Shown here: piece after piece, positions 33,454-43,657 of the stretch
Numbering within the stretch: position 1 is the first letter of the stretch
How the letters are laid out: each line of letters begins with the position of its first letter
Assembly: GCF_028583725.1 (NCBI RefSeq)
Contig: NZ_CP110680.1
Span: 3,224,001-3,288,000, forward strand
Length of the DNA: 64,000 nucleotides
Direction of reading: 5' to 3'
From: Cellulomonas fimi
GTDB lineage: Bacteria; Actinomycetota; Actinomycetes; Actinomycetales; Cellulomonadaceae
Notes under the pieces: generated by a model
Told to the model about the DNA's origin: nothing
The model's input: only the letters and a program-made list of their open reading frames with translations
Database searches by the model: none
Made by a program: the position numbers and the translations under genes

Positions 33454-35112
33454 ATGACGCACTCCCACGACGTCGTGGTCGTCGGCGCGGGCCTCGCGGG
33501 CCTGGTCGCCACCGCCGAGCTCCTCGCCGCGGGCCGCCGGGTCGTCCTGCTCGACGCCGAGAACGCGGCGAGTCTCGGCGGCCAGGCGTTCTGGTCGTTC
33601 GGCGGGCTGTTCCTCGTCGACTCGCCCGAGCAGCGCCGCCTGGGCATCACCGACTCCGCCGAGCTCGCGCTCGCCGACTGGCTCGGCTCCGCCGACTTCG
33701 CCGACGACGGCTCGGACCGGTGGGGGCGCGCGTGGGCGGAGGGCTTCGTCGACTTCGCCGCGGGCGACCTGCGCCCGTGGCTGCACGCGCAGGGGGTGCG
33801 CTGGTTCCCGCTCGTGCAGTGGGCGGAGCGCGGCGGGTACACCGCGGGCGGGCACGGCAACACGGTCCCGCGCTTCCACGTCACGTGGGGCACCGGGCCC
33901 GGCATCCTCGAGCCGTTCGTCCGGACGCTGCTCGACGCGCGCAAGGAGGGGCGCGTCGACGTGCGCTTCCGGCACCGCGTGACGTCGTTCGTCACGACCG
34001 ACGGACGCGTGACGGGCGTGCGGGGTGACGTCCTCGTGGACGACGGCGTCGCCCGCGCGGTCCCGAGCTCGCGCGAGGTCGTGCGCCCGTTCGAGCTCGA
34101 CGCGTCCGCCGTGGTCGTCGCGACGGGCGGCATCGGCGCGAACCACGGCCTGGTGCGCGCGACGTGGCCCGAGCACGCGGGCCGGCTGCCCGAGCGCATG
34201 CTGTCGGGCGTCCCGGACCACGTCGACGGCTCGGGCGTCGCGGCGGCGCGGGACGCGGGCGGCGCGGTCGTGCACCCGGACCGCGCGTGGCACTACCCCG
34301 AGGGCATCACCAACCACTCGCCGGTGTGGAGCCGGCACGGGATCCGCATCCTGCCGGGCCCGTCGTCGCTGTGGCTGGACGCCGACGGCCACCGGCTGCC
34401 CGTCCCCCTCTTCCCGGGCTTCGACTCGCTCGGCGCGCTGCGGCACCTCACGTCCCGCGGCGACGACCACTCGTGGTTCGTGCTCGACAAGACGATCCTC
34501 GGCTCGGAGTTCGCGCTGTCGGGCTCGGAGCAGAACCCCGACCTGACGGGCAAGAGCGTCCCGCAGCTGCTGCAGCGCGTGCTGCCAGGGGCGGTGGGCC
34601 CGGTCGAGACGTTCGCGCACGAGTCGGAGGAGTTCCTCTGGGCGGACACGCCGGCCGACCTCGCGCGCCGCATGAACGCGCTCACGGGCACCGACCGCAT
34701 CGACGCCGAGGAGCTCGAGCGCACGATCGTCGAGCGCGACCGGCAGGTCGAGTCCGGGCTCGGCAAGGACCTCCAGGTCATCGCGACCGCGATGGCCCGC
34801 CGGTACGTCGTCGACAAGCTCATCCGGGTCGCCAAGCCGCACCGGCTGCTCGACCCCGCGCACGGCCCGCTGCTCGCGGTGCGCCTGTCCGTGCTCACCC
34901 GCAAGACGCTCGGCGGGCTGCACACCGACCTCGAGGGCCGCGTCCTGCGTCCCGACGGCGACGTGCTGCCGGGCCTGTGGGCCGTCGGCGAGGCGTCCGG
35001 GTTCGGCGGCGGGGGCGTGCACGGGCACCGCGCGCTGGAGGGCACGTTCCTGGGCGGCTGCCTCTTCACGGGTCGCACGACCGGGCGCGCGCTCGCCTCG
35101 ACCCTGCGCTGA
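33454..35112 (+). CDS. FAD-binding dehydrogenase (fumarate reductase/3-ketosteroid dehydrogenase-like flavoprotein)
   Basis: Flavoprotein of 552 residues with an N-terminal dinucleotide fold (VVVVGAGLAGLVATAELLAAGRRVVLLDAE), a GGQAFWSFGGLFLVDSPEQRRLGI loop and VVVATGGIGANHGLV. The C-terminal FAD motif is GLWAVGEASGFGGGGVHGHRALEGTFLGGCLFTGR. It belongs to the FAD_binding_2 group that includes fumarate reductase flavoproteins, ketosteroid dehydrogenases and many uncharacterised actinobacterial dehydrogenases. The substrate is not evident, and the two flanking alpha-glucan genes give no clear link. The ATG at 33454 is 6 nt behind a -10-like TACCGT. Confidence 0.85.
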   Translation: MTHSHDVVVVGAGLAGLVATAELLAAGRRVVLLDAENAASLGGQAFWSFGGLFLVDSPEQRRLGITDSAELALADWLGSADFADDGSDRWGRAWAEGFVDFAAGDLRPWLHAQGVRWFPLVQWAERGGYTAGGHGNTVPRFHVTWGTGPGILEPFVRTLLDARKEGRVDVRFRHRVTSFVTTDGRVTGVRGDVLVDDGVARAVPSSREVVRPFELDASAVVVATGGIGANHGLVRATWPEHAGRLPERMLSGVPDHVDGSGVAAARDAGGAVVHPDRAWHYPEGITNHSPVWSRHGIRILPGPSSLWLDADGHRLPVPLFPGFDSLGALRHLTSRGDDHSWFVLDKTILGSEFALSGSEQNPDLTGKSVPQLLQRVLPGAVGPVETFAHESEEFLWADTPADLARRMNALTGTDRIDAEELERTIVERDRQVESGLGKDLQVIATAMARRYVVDKLIRVAKPHRLLDPAHGPLLAVRLSVLTRKTLGGLHTDLEGRVLRPDGDVLPGLWAVGEASGFGGGGVHGHRALEGTFLGGCLFTGRTTGRALASTLR

Positions 35113-35289
35113 GACCGCGGAGGCCGCGCACGCGTCCGGCGGGTACGACCGGCCCGACAGCGTCGCGCCGCCCGGCGACCTCGCACACGGGGCACATCCG
35201 CCCAGGTCGGGCGTGCAGGCGTCGGGTGTGGCCGACACGGCTCCCGCACCGGATGCCCACCCCCGCCGCCTCCGGATAGGTTCGGGAGC
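35113..35289 (+). other. Intergenic region with the glgE promoter
   Basis: 177 bp without a gene. TAGGTT (35277-35282), 7 nt before the glgE GTG, is the only promoter-like element I can see; no -35 is recognisable. No clear terminator for the preceding flavoprotein gene is present. Confidence 0.5.
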
Positions 35290-37635
35290 GTGACGACTCC
35301 CCCGAAGTCCGGCAGCCGTTCGCGCACCACCGCGTCCCGCCCCGCGCCCGCTGCCGAACCCGCCCCGGCCGTGCCGGGCACCCCCGTCGACCCCGTGAAG
35401 CCCGCCCGTCGCGCGGCGTCCCCGGCAAAGCCCGCCCGCACCGCCGACGCGGCGACGCCGACCCGCTCGCGGGCGCGGACGGCCGCCGCCACCGCACCGG
35501 CGCACCCGACGACCACGTCCCCCGTCGAGCCCGTCGCGCCCGTCGCCCCGGCGGCCGCCGCCGTCGCGCCGACGACCCCGGCCGCGACCACCGGCGCCCC
35601 CGCGGGCGGGACGCCGGCCGCGCAGCCCTGGGTCGCGCCCGAGGGCCCGATCGGCCGCATCCCCGTCGTGGACGTCTCCCCCGTCGCCGAGGAAGGACGC
35701 TTCCCGGCCAAGGCCGTCGTGGGCGAGTCGGTGCCGGTCCGCGCGACGGTGTTCCGTGAGGGGCACGACGCGGTCGCCGCGACGGCGGTCCTGATCGACC
35801 CGGACGGCGCGGAGCACGCGCGCGCGCCGATGGTCGACATCGCTCCCGGTCTGGACCGCTTCGAGGCGCGCCTGGTGCCCGACCGCACGGGCGAGTGGTC
35901 GTTCCGCGTCGAGGGCTGGTCGGACCCGTTCGCGACGTGGGCGCACGACGCGACGATCAAGGTCGCCGCGGGCATCGACGTCGAGCTCATGCTCACGGAG
36001 GGCGCGCTGCTGCTGGAGCGTGCGGCGGCCCGCCCGTCGACCGAGCTCCCCGAGGACGCGGCGGGCGTGCTGCGCGACGCGGTCGCCGGGCTGCGCGACA
36101 CGACGCGCACGCCGGCCGACCGCCTCGCGACGGGCCTGTCGCACGCCGTCCGCGGCACGCTGGCCGCGCACCCGTTCCGCGAGCTCGTGACGTCGTCGCG
36201 CGCCTACCCCCTGCGCGTCGAGCGCCCGCTGGCCCTCGCGGGCGCGTGGTACGAGATCTTCCCGCGCTCGCACGGCGCGACGCAGGACCCGGTCACGGGC
36301 GAGTGGCGCTCGGGCACGCTGCGGACCGCGGCGGAGGACCTCCCGCGCATCGCGGGCATGGGCTTCGACGTCGTCTACCTGACGCCGATCCACCCGATCG
36401 GCACGACGTACCGCAAGGGCCGCAACAACTCGCTCGACGCGCAGCCGGGCGACCCGGGGTCGCCCTACGCGATCGGCTCGCCGGACGGCGGCCACGACGC
36501 GATCGAGCCGAGCCTCGGCACGTTCGACGACTTCGACGCGTTCGTCGCGAGCGCGCGCGAGCTGGGCCTGGAGGTCGCGCTCGACGTCGCGCTCCAGTGC
36601 TCGCCGGACCACCCGTGGGTCAAGGACCACCCGGAGTGGTTCACGACGCGCGCCGACGGGTCGATCGCGTACGCGGAGAACCCGCCGAAGAAGTACCAGG
36701 ACATCTACCCGCTGAACTTCGACAACGACCCCGCGGGCATCTACCGCGAGGTCCGTCGGGTCATCCAGGTGTGGATCGACCACGGCGTGACCCTGTTCCG
36801 CGTCGACAACCCGCACACCAAGCCGCTCGACTTCTGGGCGTGGCTCCTCGCCGACGTGCGCAAGGACCACCCCGAGGTCATCTTCCTGTCGGAGGCGTTC
36901 ACGCGGCCGGCGATGATGCAGACGCTCGCGAAGATCGGCTTCCACCAGTCGTACACGTACTTCACGTGGCGCAACACGAAGGAGGAGCTCGAGACGTACC
37001 TCGCGGAGGTCTCGGGCGAGCAGGGGGCGTGGATGCGGCCGAGCTTCTGGCCGACGACGCACGACATCCTCCCGCCGTACCTGCAGGCGACGGGCGGCCG
37101 CGGCTTCGCGGTGCGCGCGGTGCTCGCGGCCACCGGGTCGCCGACGTGGGGCATCTACTCGGGCTACGAGCTCGTCGAGGACGTGCCGCGCCCGGGCGTG
37201 GACGAGCAGATCGACAACGAGAAGTACGAGCTCAAGCCGCGCGACTGGGCCGCGGCGGACGAGCTCGGCATCGCACTGCTGCTCGGCAACCTCAACGCGG
37301 TCCGCCGCGCGCACCCGGCGCTGCAGCAGCTCCGCAACCTCGTCGTGCACCCGACGACGGACGACGCGCTCGTCGCGTACTCGCGCCACCTCGACGCGGC
37401 GCACTCCCCGACGGGCCGCGCCGACACGGTCGTGACGATCGTCAACCTCGACACGTGGAACGCGCGCGAGGGCGTCGTGCACCTCGATCTCGCGGCGCTC
37501 GGCCTGCCCGCGGACCGCCCGCTGCGCGCGCACGACCTGCTGACGGACGAGACGTGGGAGTGGAGCGCGGAACCGTGGGTCCGGCTGGACCCTGCCGTCC
37601 GTCCTGCGCACGTCATCCACCTGGAGGAGGCGTGA
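35290..37635 (+). CDS. glgE: Alpha-1,4-glucan:maltose-1-phosphate maltosyltransferase GlgE
   Basis: GH13_3 enzyme that elongates alpha-1,4-glucan with maltose 1-phosphate; 781 residues. The first ~115 residues are a Pro/Ala/Thr/Arg-rich, low-complexity extension. The conserved protein starts at [12 protein letters not shown] and continues with the insert domain and the barrel. The nucleophile is Asp506 in [11 protein letters not shown] and the acid/base Glu535 in [23 protein letters not shown] and [10 protein letters not shown] are typical GlgE loops. GTG at 35290 lies 7 nt behind TAGGTT (35277-35282). It is the first gene of glgE-treS-maltokinase, with the treS start overlapping its stop by 4 nt. 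Confidence 0.96.
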   Translation: MTTPPKSGSRSRTTASRPAPAAEPAPAVPGTPVDPVKPARRAASPAKPARTADAATPTRSRARTAAATAPAHPTTTSPVEPVAPVAPAAAAVAPTTPAATTGAPAGGTPAAQPWVAPEGPIGRIPVVDVSPVAEEGRFPAKAVVGESVPVRATVFREGHDAVAATAVLIDPDGAEHARAPMVDIAPGLDRFEARLVPDRTGEWSFRVEGWSDPFATWAHDATIKVAAGIDVELMLTEGALLLERAAARPSTELPEDAAGVLRDAVAGLRDTTRTPADRLATGLSHAVRGTLAAHPFRELVTSSRAYPLRVERPLALAGAWYEIFPRSHGATQDPVTGEWRSGTLRTAAEDLPRIAGMGFDVVYLTPIHPIGTTYRKGRNNSLDAQPGDPGSPYAIGSPDGGHDAIEPSLGTFDDFDAFVASARELGLEVALDVALQCSPDHPWVKDHPEWFTTRADGSIAYAENPPKKYQDIYPLNFDNDPAGIYREVRRVIQVWIDHGVTLFRVDNPHTKPLDFWAWLLADVRKDHPEVIFLSEAFTRPAMMQTLAKIGFHQSYTYFTWRNTKEELETYLAEVSGEQGAWMRPSFWPTTHDILPPYLQATGGRGFAVRAVLAATGSPTWGIYSGYELVEDVPRPGVDEQIDNEKYELKPRDWAAADELGIALLLGNLNAVRRAHPALQQLRNLVVHPTTDDALVAYSRHLDAAHSPTGRADTVVTIVNLDTWNAREGVVHLDLAALGLPADRPLRAHDLLTDETWEWSAEPWVRLDPAVRPAHVIHLEEA

Positions 37636-39473
37636 CGACGCTGCCGCCGGTCCCCGACGTGCGGCTGCGCGAGCCCGCGCCCACGACGGGGCAGATCATG
37701 CTCACCGCCCTCCCGCAGAAGCGGCAGCCCGCGGTCCCCGCCGCGTCCGAGGCGCGCCCGGGCCTGTCGGACGATCCCGACTGGTACCGCACGGCCGTCT
37801 TCTACGAGGTCATGCTGCGCTGCTTCTCGGACTCGTCCGGGGCGGGCAGCGGCGACCTGCGCGGGCTGATCGAGCGTCTGGACTACCTGCAGTGGCTCGG
37901 CATCGACTGCCTGTGGCTGCCGCCGTTCTACCCGTCGCCGCTGCGCGACGGCGGGTACGACGTCGCGGACTACACGGCGATCGCCGCCCAGTACGGCACG
38001 GTCGCGGACTTCCAGGAGCTCATCGCCGAGGCGCACGCGCGGGGCATGCGCCTCGTGATCGACCTCGTGATGAACCACACGAGCGACCAGCACCCGTGGT
38101 TCCAGGCGTCGCGCTCGGACCCGGAGGGCCCGTACGGCGACTTCTACGTCTGGAGCGACGACAACACGCGCTACCAGGACGCGCGCATCATCTTCGTCGA
38201 CACGGAGACGTCGAACTGGACGTTCGACCCCGTGCGCCGCCAGTACTTCTGGCACCGGTTCTTCAGCCACCAGCCGGACCTCAACTTCGAGAACCCGCGC
38301 GTGGTCGAGGCGATGATGGACGTCGCCCGGTTCTGGCTGCGGATCGGCGTCGACGGGTTCCGCCTCGACGCGGTCCCCTACCTGTTCGAGGCCGAGGGCA
38401 CGAACTGCGAGAACCTCCCGGAGACGCACGCGTTCCTGCGCGACCTGCGGCGCATGATCGACGAGGAGTTCCCGGGCCGGATCATGCTGGCCGAGGCGAA
38501 CCAGTGGCCCGAGGACGTCGTGCACTACTTCGGCACCGAGGAGGAGCCGGAGTGCCACATGTGCTTCCACTTCCCCGTGATGCCGCGCATCTACTACTCG
38601 CTGCGCGACCAGCGCGCGACGCCGATCGTCGACATCCTGGCCGACACGCCGCCCATCCCGAAGGGCGCGCAGTGGTCGACGTTCCTGCGCAACCACGACG
38701 AGCTCACGCTCGAGATGGTGTCGACCGAGGAGCGCGCGTCGATGTACGGCTGGTACGCGCCCGACTCGCGCATGCGGGCCAACGTCGGCATCCGCCGCCG
38801 GCTCGCTCCCCTGCTGGACAACTCCCGCAAGGAGATCGAGCTCGCGCACGCACTGCTGCTGTCCCTGCCGGGCAGCCCGTGCCTGTACTACGGCGACGAG
38901 ATCGGGATGGGCGACAACATCTGGCTGCCGGACCGCGACGCGGTGCGCACGCCGATGCAGTGGACGCCGGACCGCAACGCGGGCTTCTCGACGGCGGACC
39001 CCGGCAAGCTCTACCTGCCGCTCGTCCAGTCGCTCGTGCACCACTACAGCCACACGAACGTCGAGGCGCAGCTCGCGCAGCCGACGTCGCTGCTCCACTG
39101 GGTGCGCGGCATGCTCACGGTCCGCCGCCGCTACCCGGCGCTCGGCAAGGGCGACTTCACGGTCGTCCCGTCGGACAACGAGTCGGTCCTGACGTTCCTG
39201 CGCGAGACCGAGGACCAGACGATCCTCGTCGTCGCGAACATGGCGTCGACCGCCCGGTCCGCGACGGTGACCATGCCGGACCGTGTCGGCTGGACCATGC
39301 GCGACGTGTTCGGCGGTGCGGCCTTCCCGGCCGTGCGCGACGACGGCACCGCGCTGTTCACGCTCGGCTCGCGCGACTTCTACTGGCTGGAGCTCGACCC
39401 GCCGAGCGACGGCCCGACGGTCCCGGACACCGCCCCCTCGGGCACCGGTCGCCGTCGCGCGGGGGCGCGATGA
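37632..39473 (+). CDS. treS: Trehalose synthase / maltose alpha-D-glucosyltransferase TreS
   Basis: Interconverts trehalose and maltose, feeding maltose to the adjacent kinase; 613 residues. It opens with a 45-residue variable N-terminus, then [20 protein letters not shown], typical of TreS. GH13 motifs: [26 protein letters not shown] with nucleophile Asp246, IMLAEANQW with Glu288, and FLRNHDEL. The enzyme ends after its small beta-domain and is not fused to maltokinase, unlike in some actinobacteria. The GTG start and the ATGA overlap at its end (39470-39473) show tight coupling on both sides. Confidence 0.95.
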   Translation: MTTLPPVPDVRLREPAPTTGQIMLTALPQKRQPAVPAASEARPGLSDDPDWYRTAVFYEVMLRCFSDSSGAGSGDLRGLIERLDYLQWLGIDCLWLPPFYPSPLRDGGYDVADYTAIAAQYGTVADFQELIAEAHARGMRLVIDLVMNHTSDQHPWFQASRSDPEGPYGDFYVWSDDNTRYQDARIIFVDTETSNWTFDPVRRQYFWHRFFSHQPDLNFENPRVVEAMMDVARFWLRIGVDGFRLDAVPYLFEAEGTNCENLPETHAFLRDLRRMIDEEFPGRIMLAEANQWPEDVVHYFGTEEEPECHMCFHFPVMPRIYYSLRDQRATPIVDILADTPPIPKGAQWSTFLRNHDELTLEMVSTEERASMYGWYAPDSRMRANVGIRRRLAPLLDNSRKEIELAHALLLSLPGSPCLYYGDEIGMGDNIWLPDRDAVRTPMQWTPDRNAGFSTADPGKLYLPLVQSLVHHYSHTNVEAQLAQPTSLLHWVRGMLTVRRRYPALGKGDFTVVPSDNESVLTFLRETEDQTILVVANMASTARSATVTMPDRVGWTMRDVFGGAAFPAVRDDGTALFTLGSRDFYWLELDPPSDGPTVPDTAPSGTGRRRAGAR

Positions 39474-40816
39474 CGCTCGTCGTGACCCCGCCCGACGACC
39501 TCGACGTCGCGCTCCTCGACGCGGCGCGCGACTGGCTGCCCGGTCGCCGCTGGTTCCCCGCCAAGGGCACGCAGGCCGAGCTCACGCTGGTCGGCGGGCT
39601 CGCGCTGGCCGACCACGTGCGCGTGCTGCTGGTGCGCGCGAAGGCCGGGTCGATCGACGCGGTCCTCCAGGTCCCGCTCGTGCTCGTCGCGGCCACGGGT
39701 GACGGAGGGGACGCGACGGGCGAGGCCGCGACGACGGAGGTCGTCGGCCACGTGGACGGCCGGGCGGTCCTCGACGGCGCCGCGCACCCCGCGTTCGTGG
39801 CCGCGTGGCTCGCCGCCGCCGACGGCCCGGGCGCCCCCGTGGACCCGGCGACGGCTCGCGCCGTCTCGGGCGAGCAGTCCAACACGTCGGTCATCCTGCG
39901 CGCGGCACCGGACGCGCCCGCGCCGGCCGCGATCCTCAAGGTGCTGCGCGCGGTCGCGGCGGGCGAGAACCCGGACGTCGACGTGCCGCGCCACCTGGTC
40001 GACGTCGGGTCGGCGGACGTGCCCGCGCCGCTCGCGTGGCTGCAGGCGCGCTGGCCGGACCCGTCGGGTGTCCCGGTCGAGGGCTACCTGGGGGCGATGA
40101 GCGCGTTCGTGCCGCAGGCGCAGGACGGGTTCGAGCTCGCGTGCGACGTCGCGCGACGCGGCGAGCCGTTCGACGACCTGGCACGTGAGCTCGGCGCCGT
40201 CGTGGCGGGTGTGCACGCGGACCTGGTCCGGGCGTTCGGCACGGACGGCTCGACGGCGCCGCAGGACGGCCCGGAGCAGGTCGCGGCCGCGGTCGCCAAC
40301 CGGTTCGCGTGGGCCGTGTCGGCGGTCCCGCAGCTCACGCGTTTCGCGCCGGGGGTCGAGGCGGTGGTCGCACAGGTCCGCGCGCTGCCCGTCGCGCCGC
40401 CGCGCCAGCGCGTGCACGGCGACCTGCACCTCGGCCAGGTCCTGCGCTCGGGCACGCGCTGGTTCGTCACGGACTTCGAGGGTGAGCCGCTGGCGCCGCT
40501 CGCGGCCCGCACGCGTCCGGACCTCGCCCTGCGGGACGTGGCGGGGATGCTGCGGTCGCTCGACTACGCGGCGGCGGTCGGCGGGCTCGGCGGCGACGCG
40601 GCCCAGACGTGGACGGACGCCGCGCGCGCCGCGCTGCTCGACGGGTACGCGGGCGCGGCGGTCGCGCAGCGGGTCGACGTCGACGCGGACGGCCGCGCGG
40701 TGCTGCTGCGCGCGCTCGAGCTCGACAAGACGCTGTACGAGGCCGTCTACGAGTCGCGCAACCGCCCGACGTGGCTCCCGATCCCGCTCGCGGGCCTGGA
40801 GCGCCTGGCCGGCTGA
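39470..40816 (+). CDS. mak: Maltokinase (Mak/Pep2)
   Basis: ATP-dependent kinase producing maltose 1-phosphate for GlgE; 448 residues. The N-terminal cap domain ([20 protein letters not shown]) is typical of maltokinases. The catalytic part has [46 protein letters not shown] with catalytic Asp, and [10 protein letters not shown]. It is coupled to treS by a 4-nt overlap. Trehalose to maltose to maltose 1-phosphate to glucan is thus encoded in order. The branching enzyme that completes the GlgE pathway lies about 11 kb downstream. Confidence 0.93.
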   Translation: MTLVVTPPDDLDVALLDAARDWLPGRRWFPAKGTQAELTLVGGLALADHVRVLLVRAKAGSIDAVLQVPLVLVAATGDGGDATGEAATTEVVGHVDGRAVLDGAAHPAFVAAWLAAADGPGAPVDPATARAVSGEQSNTSVILRAAPDAPAPAAILKVLRAVAAGENPDVDVPRHLVDVGSADVPAPLAWLQARWPDPSGVPVEGYLGAMSAFVPQAQDGFELACDVARRGEPFDDLARELGAVVAGVHADLVRAFGTDGSTAPQDGPEQVAAAVANRFAWAVSAVPQLTRFAPGVEAVVAQVRALPVAPPRQRVHGDLHLGQVLRSGTRWFVTDFEGEPLAPLAARTRPDLALRDVAGMLRSLDYAAAVGGLGGDAAQTWTDAARAALLDGYAGAAVAQRVDVDADGRAVLLRALELDKTLYEAVYESRNRPTWLPIPLAGLERLAG

Positions 40817-40874
40817 GCGGGTGTCCGGGCGCCGCCCAGGTCGACACGCGCGGTCCCCGGTGCGCCTCGGGACG

Positions 40875-42113
40875 TCAGGCCCCCGTGGGTACCTCGAGCG
40901 ACCGGTCGACGGTCATCCGCATGCCCGCCTGCCGCGGCGTGAGCTCGCTCTGCAGCACCAGCGCCGCCGCCCCGACGGCCGCGGCCTCGGGTGCGTTCGA
41001 CGAGATCGCGACGCGCACGGTGTGGTTCCCGCGTGCGAAGAACGACTGCGCGAGCCGGGCCTCGACCTCGGGCACGTACAGCGACCCCGCCATGGCGAAC
41101 GCCGGCCCGGTGAGCACGACGAGCTCGAGGTCGAGCACGTTCGCGAGCGTCTGCGCCGCGACGCCCAGGTAGCGCGCGGACCGCTCGATGACGCGCAGCG
41201 GCGTCTCCTCCCCCCGGCTGGCGGCGCGGGCGAGCGTCGCGAAGTCCTCGGCGACGGTGCGTCCGGTGAGCTCGAGGCCTGCGGCGCGTGCGGCGGCGAC
41301 GACGGCGGCCGGGCCGGCGAGCGCCTCGACGCAGCCGCGGCTCCCGCACCAGCACTCGGGGCCGTCGAGGTCGACGCAGATGTGCCCGACCTCGCCCGCG
41401 TTGGAGCTCGCGCCGCGGAAGACGGTGCCGTCGACGATGATCCCGGATCCGATGCCGGTGCCCATGTAGAGCGCGGCGAACGCGGACGCGGTGATGCCGC
41501 CGGACCAGTACTCGCCGATGGCGGCGGCGGTGGCGTCGTTGTCGAGCAGCACGGGCAGCCCGACGGCGTCCTCGAGCGCGGCGGCGAGCGGGAACTCGGT
41601 CCACGCCTGCATGACGGGCGGCGTGAGCGTCATGCCGGTCGACGCCGTGATGGGTCCGGGCGACACGACGCCGAGGCCGAGCACGCGCTCGGGGTCGACC
41701 CCGACGCGCGCGACCGTGGCGCGGATCTCGGCGGCGATGCGGGCGACGACGTCGCGCGGGTCGTCGGAGCCCGCACCGGGGCGCCGCCAGCGCGCGACGA
41801 TCGCGCCGCCGAGGTTGGCGATGACGTAGGTGATCCCGGCGTGGTCGAGGTGCACACCGACGGCGAAGCGCGCGTAGGGCTCGAGCTCGAGCAGCATGCG
41901 CGGCTTGCCGCCGGTCGACTCGGCGCGGCCGACCTCGACGACGAGCCCGTCGTCGATGAGACGCCGCACGACGGTCGAGATCGTCGCGGCGGTGAACCCG
42001 GTGGCACGCGTGAGCTCGACGCGGCTGATGGTCCCGGCCGCGCGGATGAGGTCCAGGATCGCGGCCCTGCTGCTGGCGTGCGCGGCGCCCAGGCCCGTCT
42101 GCAGGCTGCTCAC
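40875..42113 (-). CDS. ROK family transcriptional repressor of the alpha-galactoside/mannoside locus
   Basis: Protein of 412 residues. The N-terminal winged HTH (TISRVELTRATGFTAATISTVVRRLIDDGLVVEVG, residues ~29-63) is followed by a ROK domain with VGVHLDHAGITYVIANL, LLDNDATAAAIGEYW, MGTGIGSGIIVDG and the zinc motif PECWCGSRGCVEA. The GTG start has a GAGGAAGG ribosome-binding site, and an ATCGTTATCGT stretch upstream (complement of 42149-42154) offers a -10. It is divergent from the CUT1 importer. Its likely operators are the matching elements at 42194-42224 and 48392-48422. Ligand unknown, presumably a galactose- or mannose-containing sugar. Confidence 0.88.
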   Translation of the reverse strand: MSSLQTGLGAAHASSRAAILDLIRAAGTISRVELTRATGFTAATISTVVRRLIDDGLVVEVGRAESTGGKPRMLLELEPYARFAVGVHLDHAGITYVIANLGGAIVARWRRPGAGSDDPRDVVARIAAEIRATVARVGVDPERVLGLGVVSPGPITASTGMTLTPPVMQAWTEFPLAAALEDAVGLPVLLDNDATAAAIGEYWSGGITASAFAALYMGTGIGSGIIVDGTVFRGASSNAGEVGHICVDLDGPECWCGSRGCVEALAGPAAVVAAARAAGLELTGRTVAEDFATLARAASRGEETPLRVIERSARYLGVAAQTLANVLDLELVVLTGPAFAMAGSLYVPEVEARLAQSFFARGNHTVRVAISSNAPEAAAVGAAALVLQSELTPRQAGMRMTVDRSLEVPTGA

Positions 42114-42193
42114 GGCACCGACCTTCCTCGCGTGTGTGTCGCGCGCTCACGATAACGATCCGGGCACGGAGAGCCCCAGCCGCGACACGCACG

Positions 42194-42224
42194 TTGACTA
42201 ACTTTGTTCACTTGCCTAAGAATG
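42194..42224 (+). promoter_or_regulatory. Promoter/operator element of the CUT1 importer (twin copy A)
   Basis: -35 TTGACT (42194-42199), 17-bp spacer, -10 TAAGAA (42217-42222). The sequence matches 25 of 31 positions with the element at 48392-48422. TTGACTAA and TTGCCTAA form a direct repeat 18 bp apart. It is AT-rich relative to its surroundings and precedes a ~90-nt leader to the binding-protein gene. Confidence 0.78.
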
Positions 42225-42320
42225 CCACGCGGAGCAGGGTTCGCGAACGACCCCGACGGTGACGAAGCCCCTCCACACCGGCCGGCACGCGGAGGTGCCG
42301 GCCCGACGAGAGGATCAAGG

Positions 42321-43646
42321 ATGTTCCCTCAGAAGCGACGCACCCGCGTCCTGGCGGCCGCGGCCGCCACCACGGTCCTCGCCCTCACGGCCGCGTGCTC
42401 GGGCGGCGGGGGCGGCGACGAGGAGGCCAACGACGACGGCACCCCTGCGGGTGCGATCACGGTCCTGACCTGGCGCACGGACCTCGTCGAGGACGGCACG
42501 TTCGACGACTACGTCGAGAAGTTCAAGGCCAAGTACCCCGAGGTCACCGAGGTCAAGATCGAGGGCATCACCGACTACGAGGGCGAGGTGAAGACGCGCA
42601 TGAGCACCGACAACTACGGCGACGTCCTCGCGATCCCCGGCTCGGTGACCCCGGACCAGTACGCCGACTTCTTCGAGCCGCTCGGCACGCAGGAGGAGAT
42701 CGGCGCCGAGTACCAGTGGATCAACGACAAGTCCTTCGAGGGCCAGTCGTACGGCATCCCGGTCGTCGGCAACGTGCAGGGCTACGTCTACAACAAGCGC
42801 GTGTGGGAGGAGGCCGGCGTCACCGAGTTCCCCGACACGCCCGACGCCTTCCTCGACGCGCTGCGGAAGATCAAGGACCACGGCGTCGAGGTCGCGCCGC
42901 TCTACACCAACTACAAGGACGGCTGGCCGCTGTCGCAGTGGGACGGCTGGCTCGGCGCCGTCACGGCCGACCCGGACTGGAAGAACAAGATCGTCGAGTC
43001 CGACACACCGTGGACGCCGGACAGCGACTACGGCGTCGTCGACGGCCTCGTCTACGAGGCGGTCGCGCGGGGCCTGACCGAGGCCGACCCGACGACCACC
43101 AACTGGGAGGAGTCGAAGCGTCTGCTCGGCACCGGCCAGGTCGCCACGATGGTGCTCGGCTCGTGGGCCATCCCGCAGATGCAGGCCGCCGCGGAGGCCG
43201 CCGGCGAGGACCCGGCCGACATCGCCTACGCCCCGACGCCCGTCAAGGTCGACGGCACGTTCCACTCCGTCGCCGGCGGCGACTACAACCTGGGCATCAA
43301 CGTGCACTCGAAGAACAAGGCGACCGCGCGCGCGTGGATCGACTGGTTCAACCACGAGTCGGGCTTCTCGGAGTCCCAGGCGGGCCTCTCGCCGATCATC
43401 GACGGCCCGGTGCCGGCCGCCCTCGACAGCTTCGTCTCCGAGGTCGAGCTCATCACGCTGAACCCCGCCCCCGAGGGCAAGGAGGCGCTGTTCGGCGACA
43501 TCGACAAGGCGTCGGGCATCGTCACCACGGACCCGAAGTTCCGTCAGCAGACCGTCGACGACGCCCGCTCGGGCGCCCGCACCCTCGAGCAGATCTTCGA
43601 CGACCTCAACGCCAAGTGGGCCGAGGGTCGGGCGTCGGTCGCCTGA
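42321..43646 (+). CDS. CUT1-type carbohydrate ABC transporter substrate-binding lipoprotein
   Basis: Extracellular solute-binding protein of family 1 (oligosaccharide type), 441 residues. The signal peptide has basic residues KRR, a hydrophobic run, and lipobox LTAAC, followed by a Gly/Asp-rich linker. The mature domain shows AITVLTWRTDLVEDGTFDDYVEKFKAKYPEV, a central GIPVVGNVQGYVYNKRVWEEAGV and C-terminal SEVELITLNPAPEG. The ATG at 42321 follows GAGAGGATCAAGG. It is first in a binding protein - two permeases operon with no ATPase gene. The co-located alpha-galactosidase and beta-mannosidase suggest galacto-manno-oligosaccharides as ligand. Confidence 0.92.
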   Translation: MFPQKRRTRVLAAAAATTVLALTAACSGGGGGDEEANDDGTPAGAITVLTWRTDLVEDGTFDDYVEKFKAKYPEVTEVKIEGITDYEGEVKTRMSTDNYGDVLAIPGSVTPDQYADFFEPLGTQEEIGAEYQWINDKSFEGQSYGIPVVGNVQGYVYNKRVWEEAGVTEFPDTPDAFLDALRKIKDHGVEVAPLYTNYKDGWPLSQWDGWLGAVTADPDWKNKIVESDTPWTPDSDYGVVDGLVYEAVARGLTEADPTTTNWEESKRLLGTGQVATMVLGSWAIPQMQAAAEAAGEDPADIAYAPTPVKVDGTFHSVAGGDYNLGINVHSKNKATARAWIDWFNHESGFSESQAGLSPIIDGPVPAALDSFVSEVELITLNPAPEGKEALFGDIDKASGIVTTDPKFRQQTVDDARSGARTLEQIFDDLNAKWAEGRASVA

Positions 43647-43657
43647 GAGGTCCTGCC

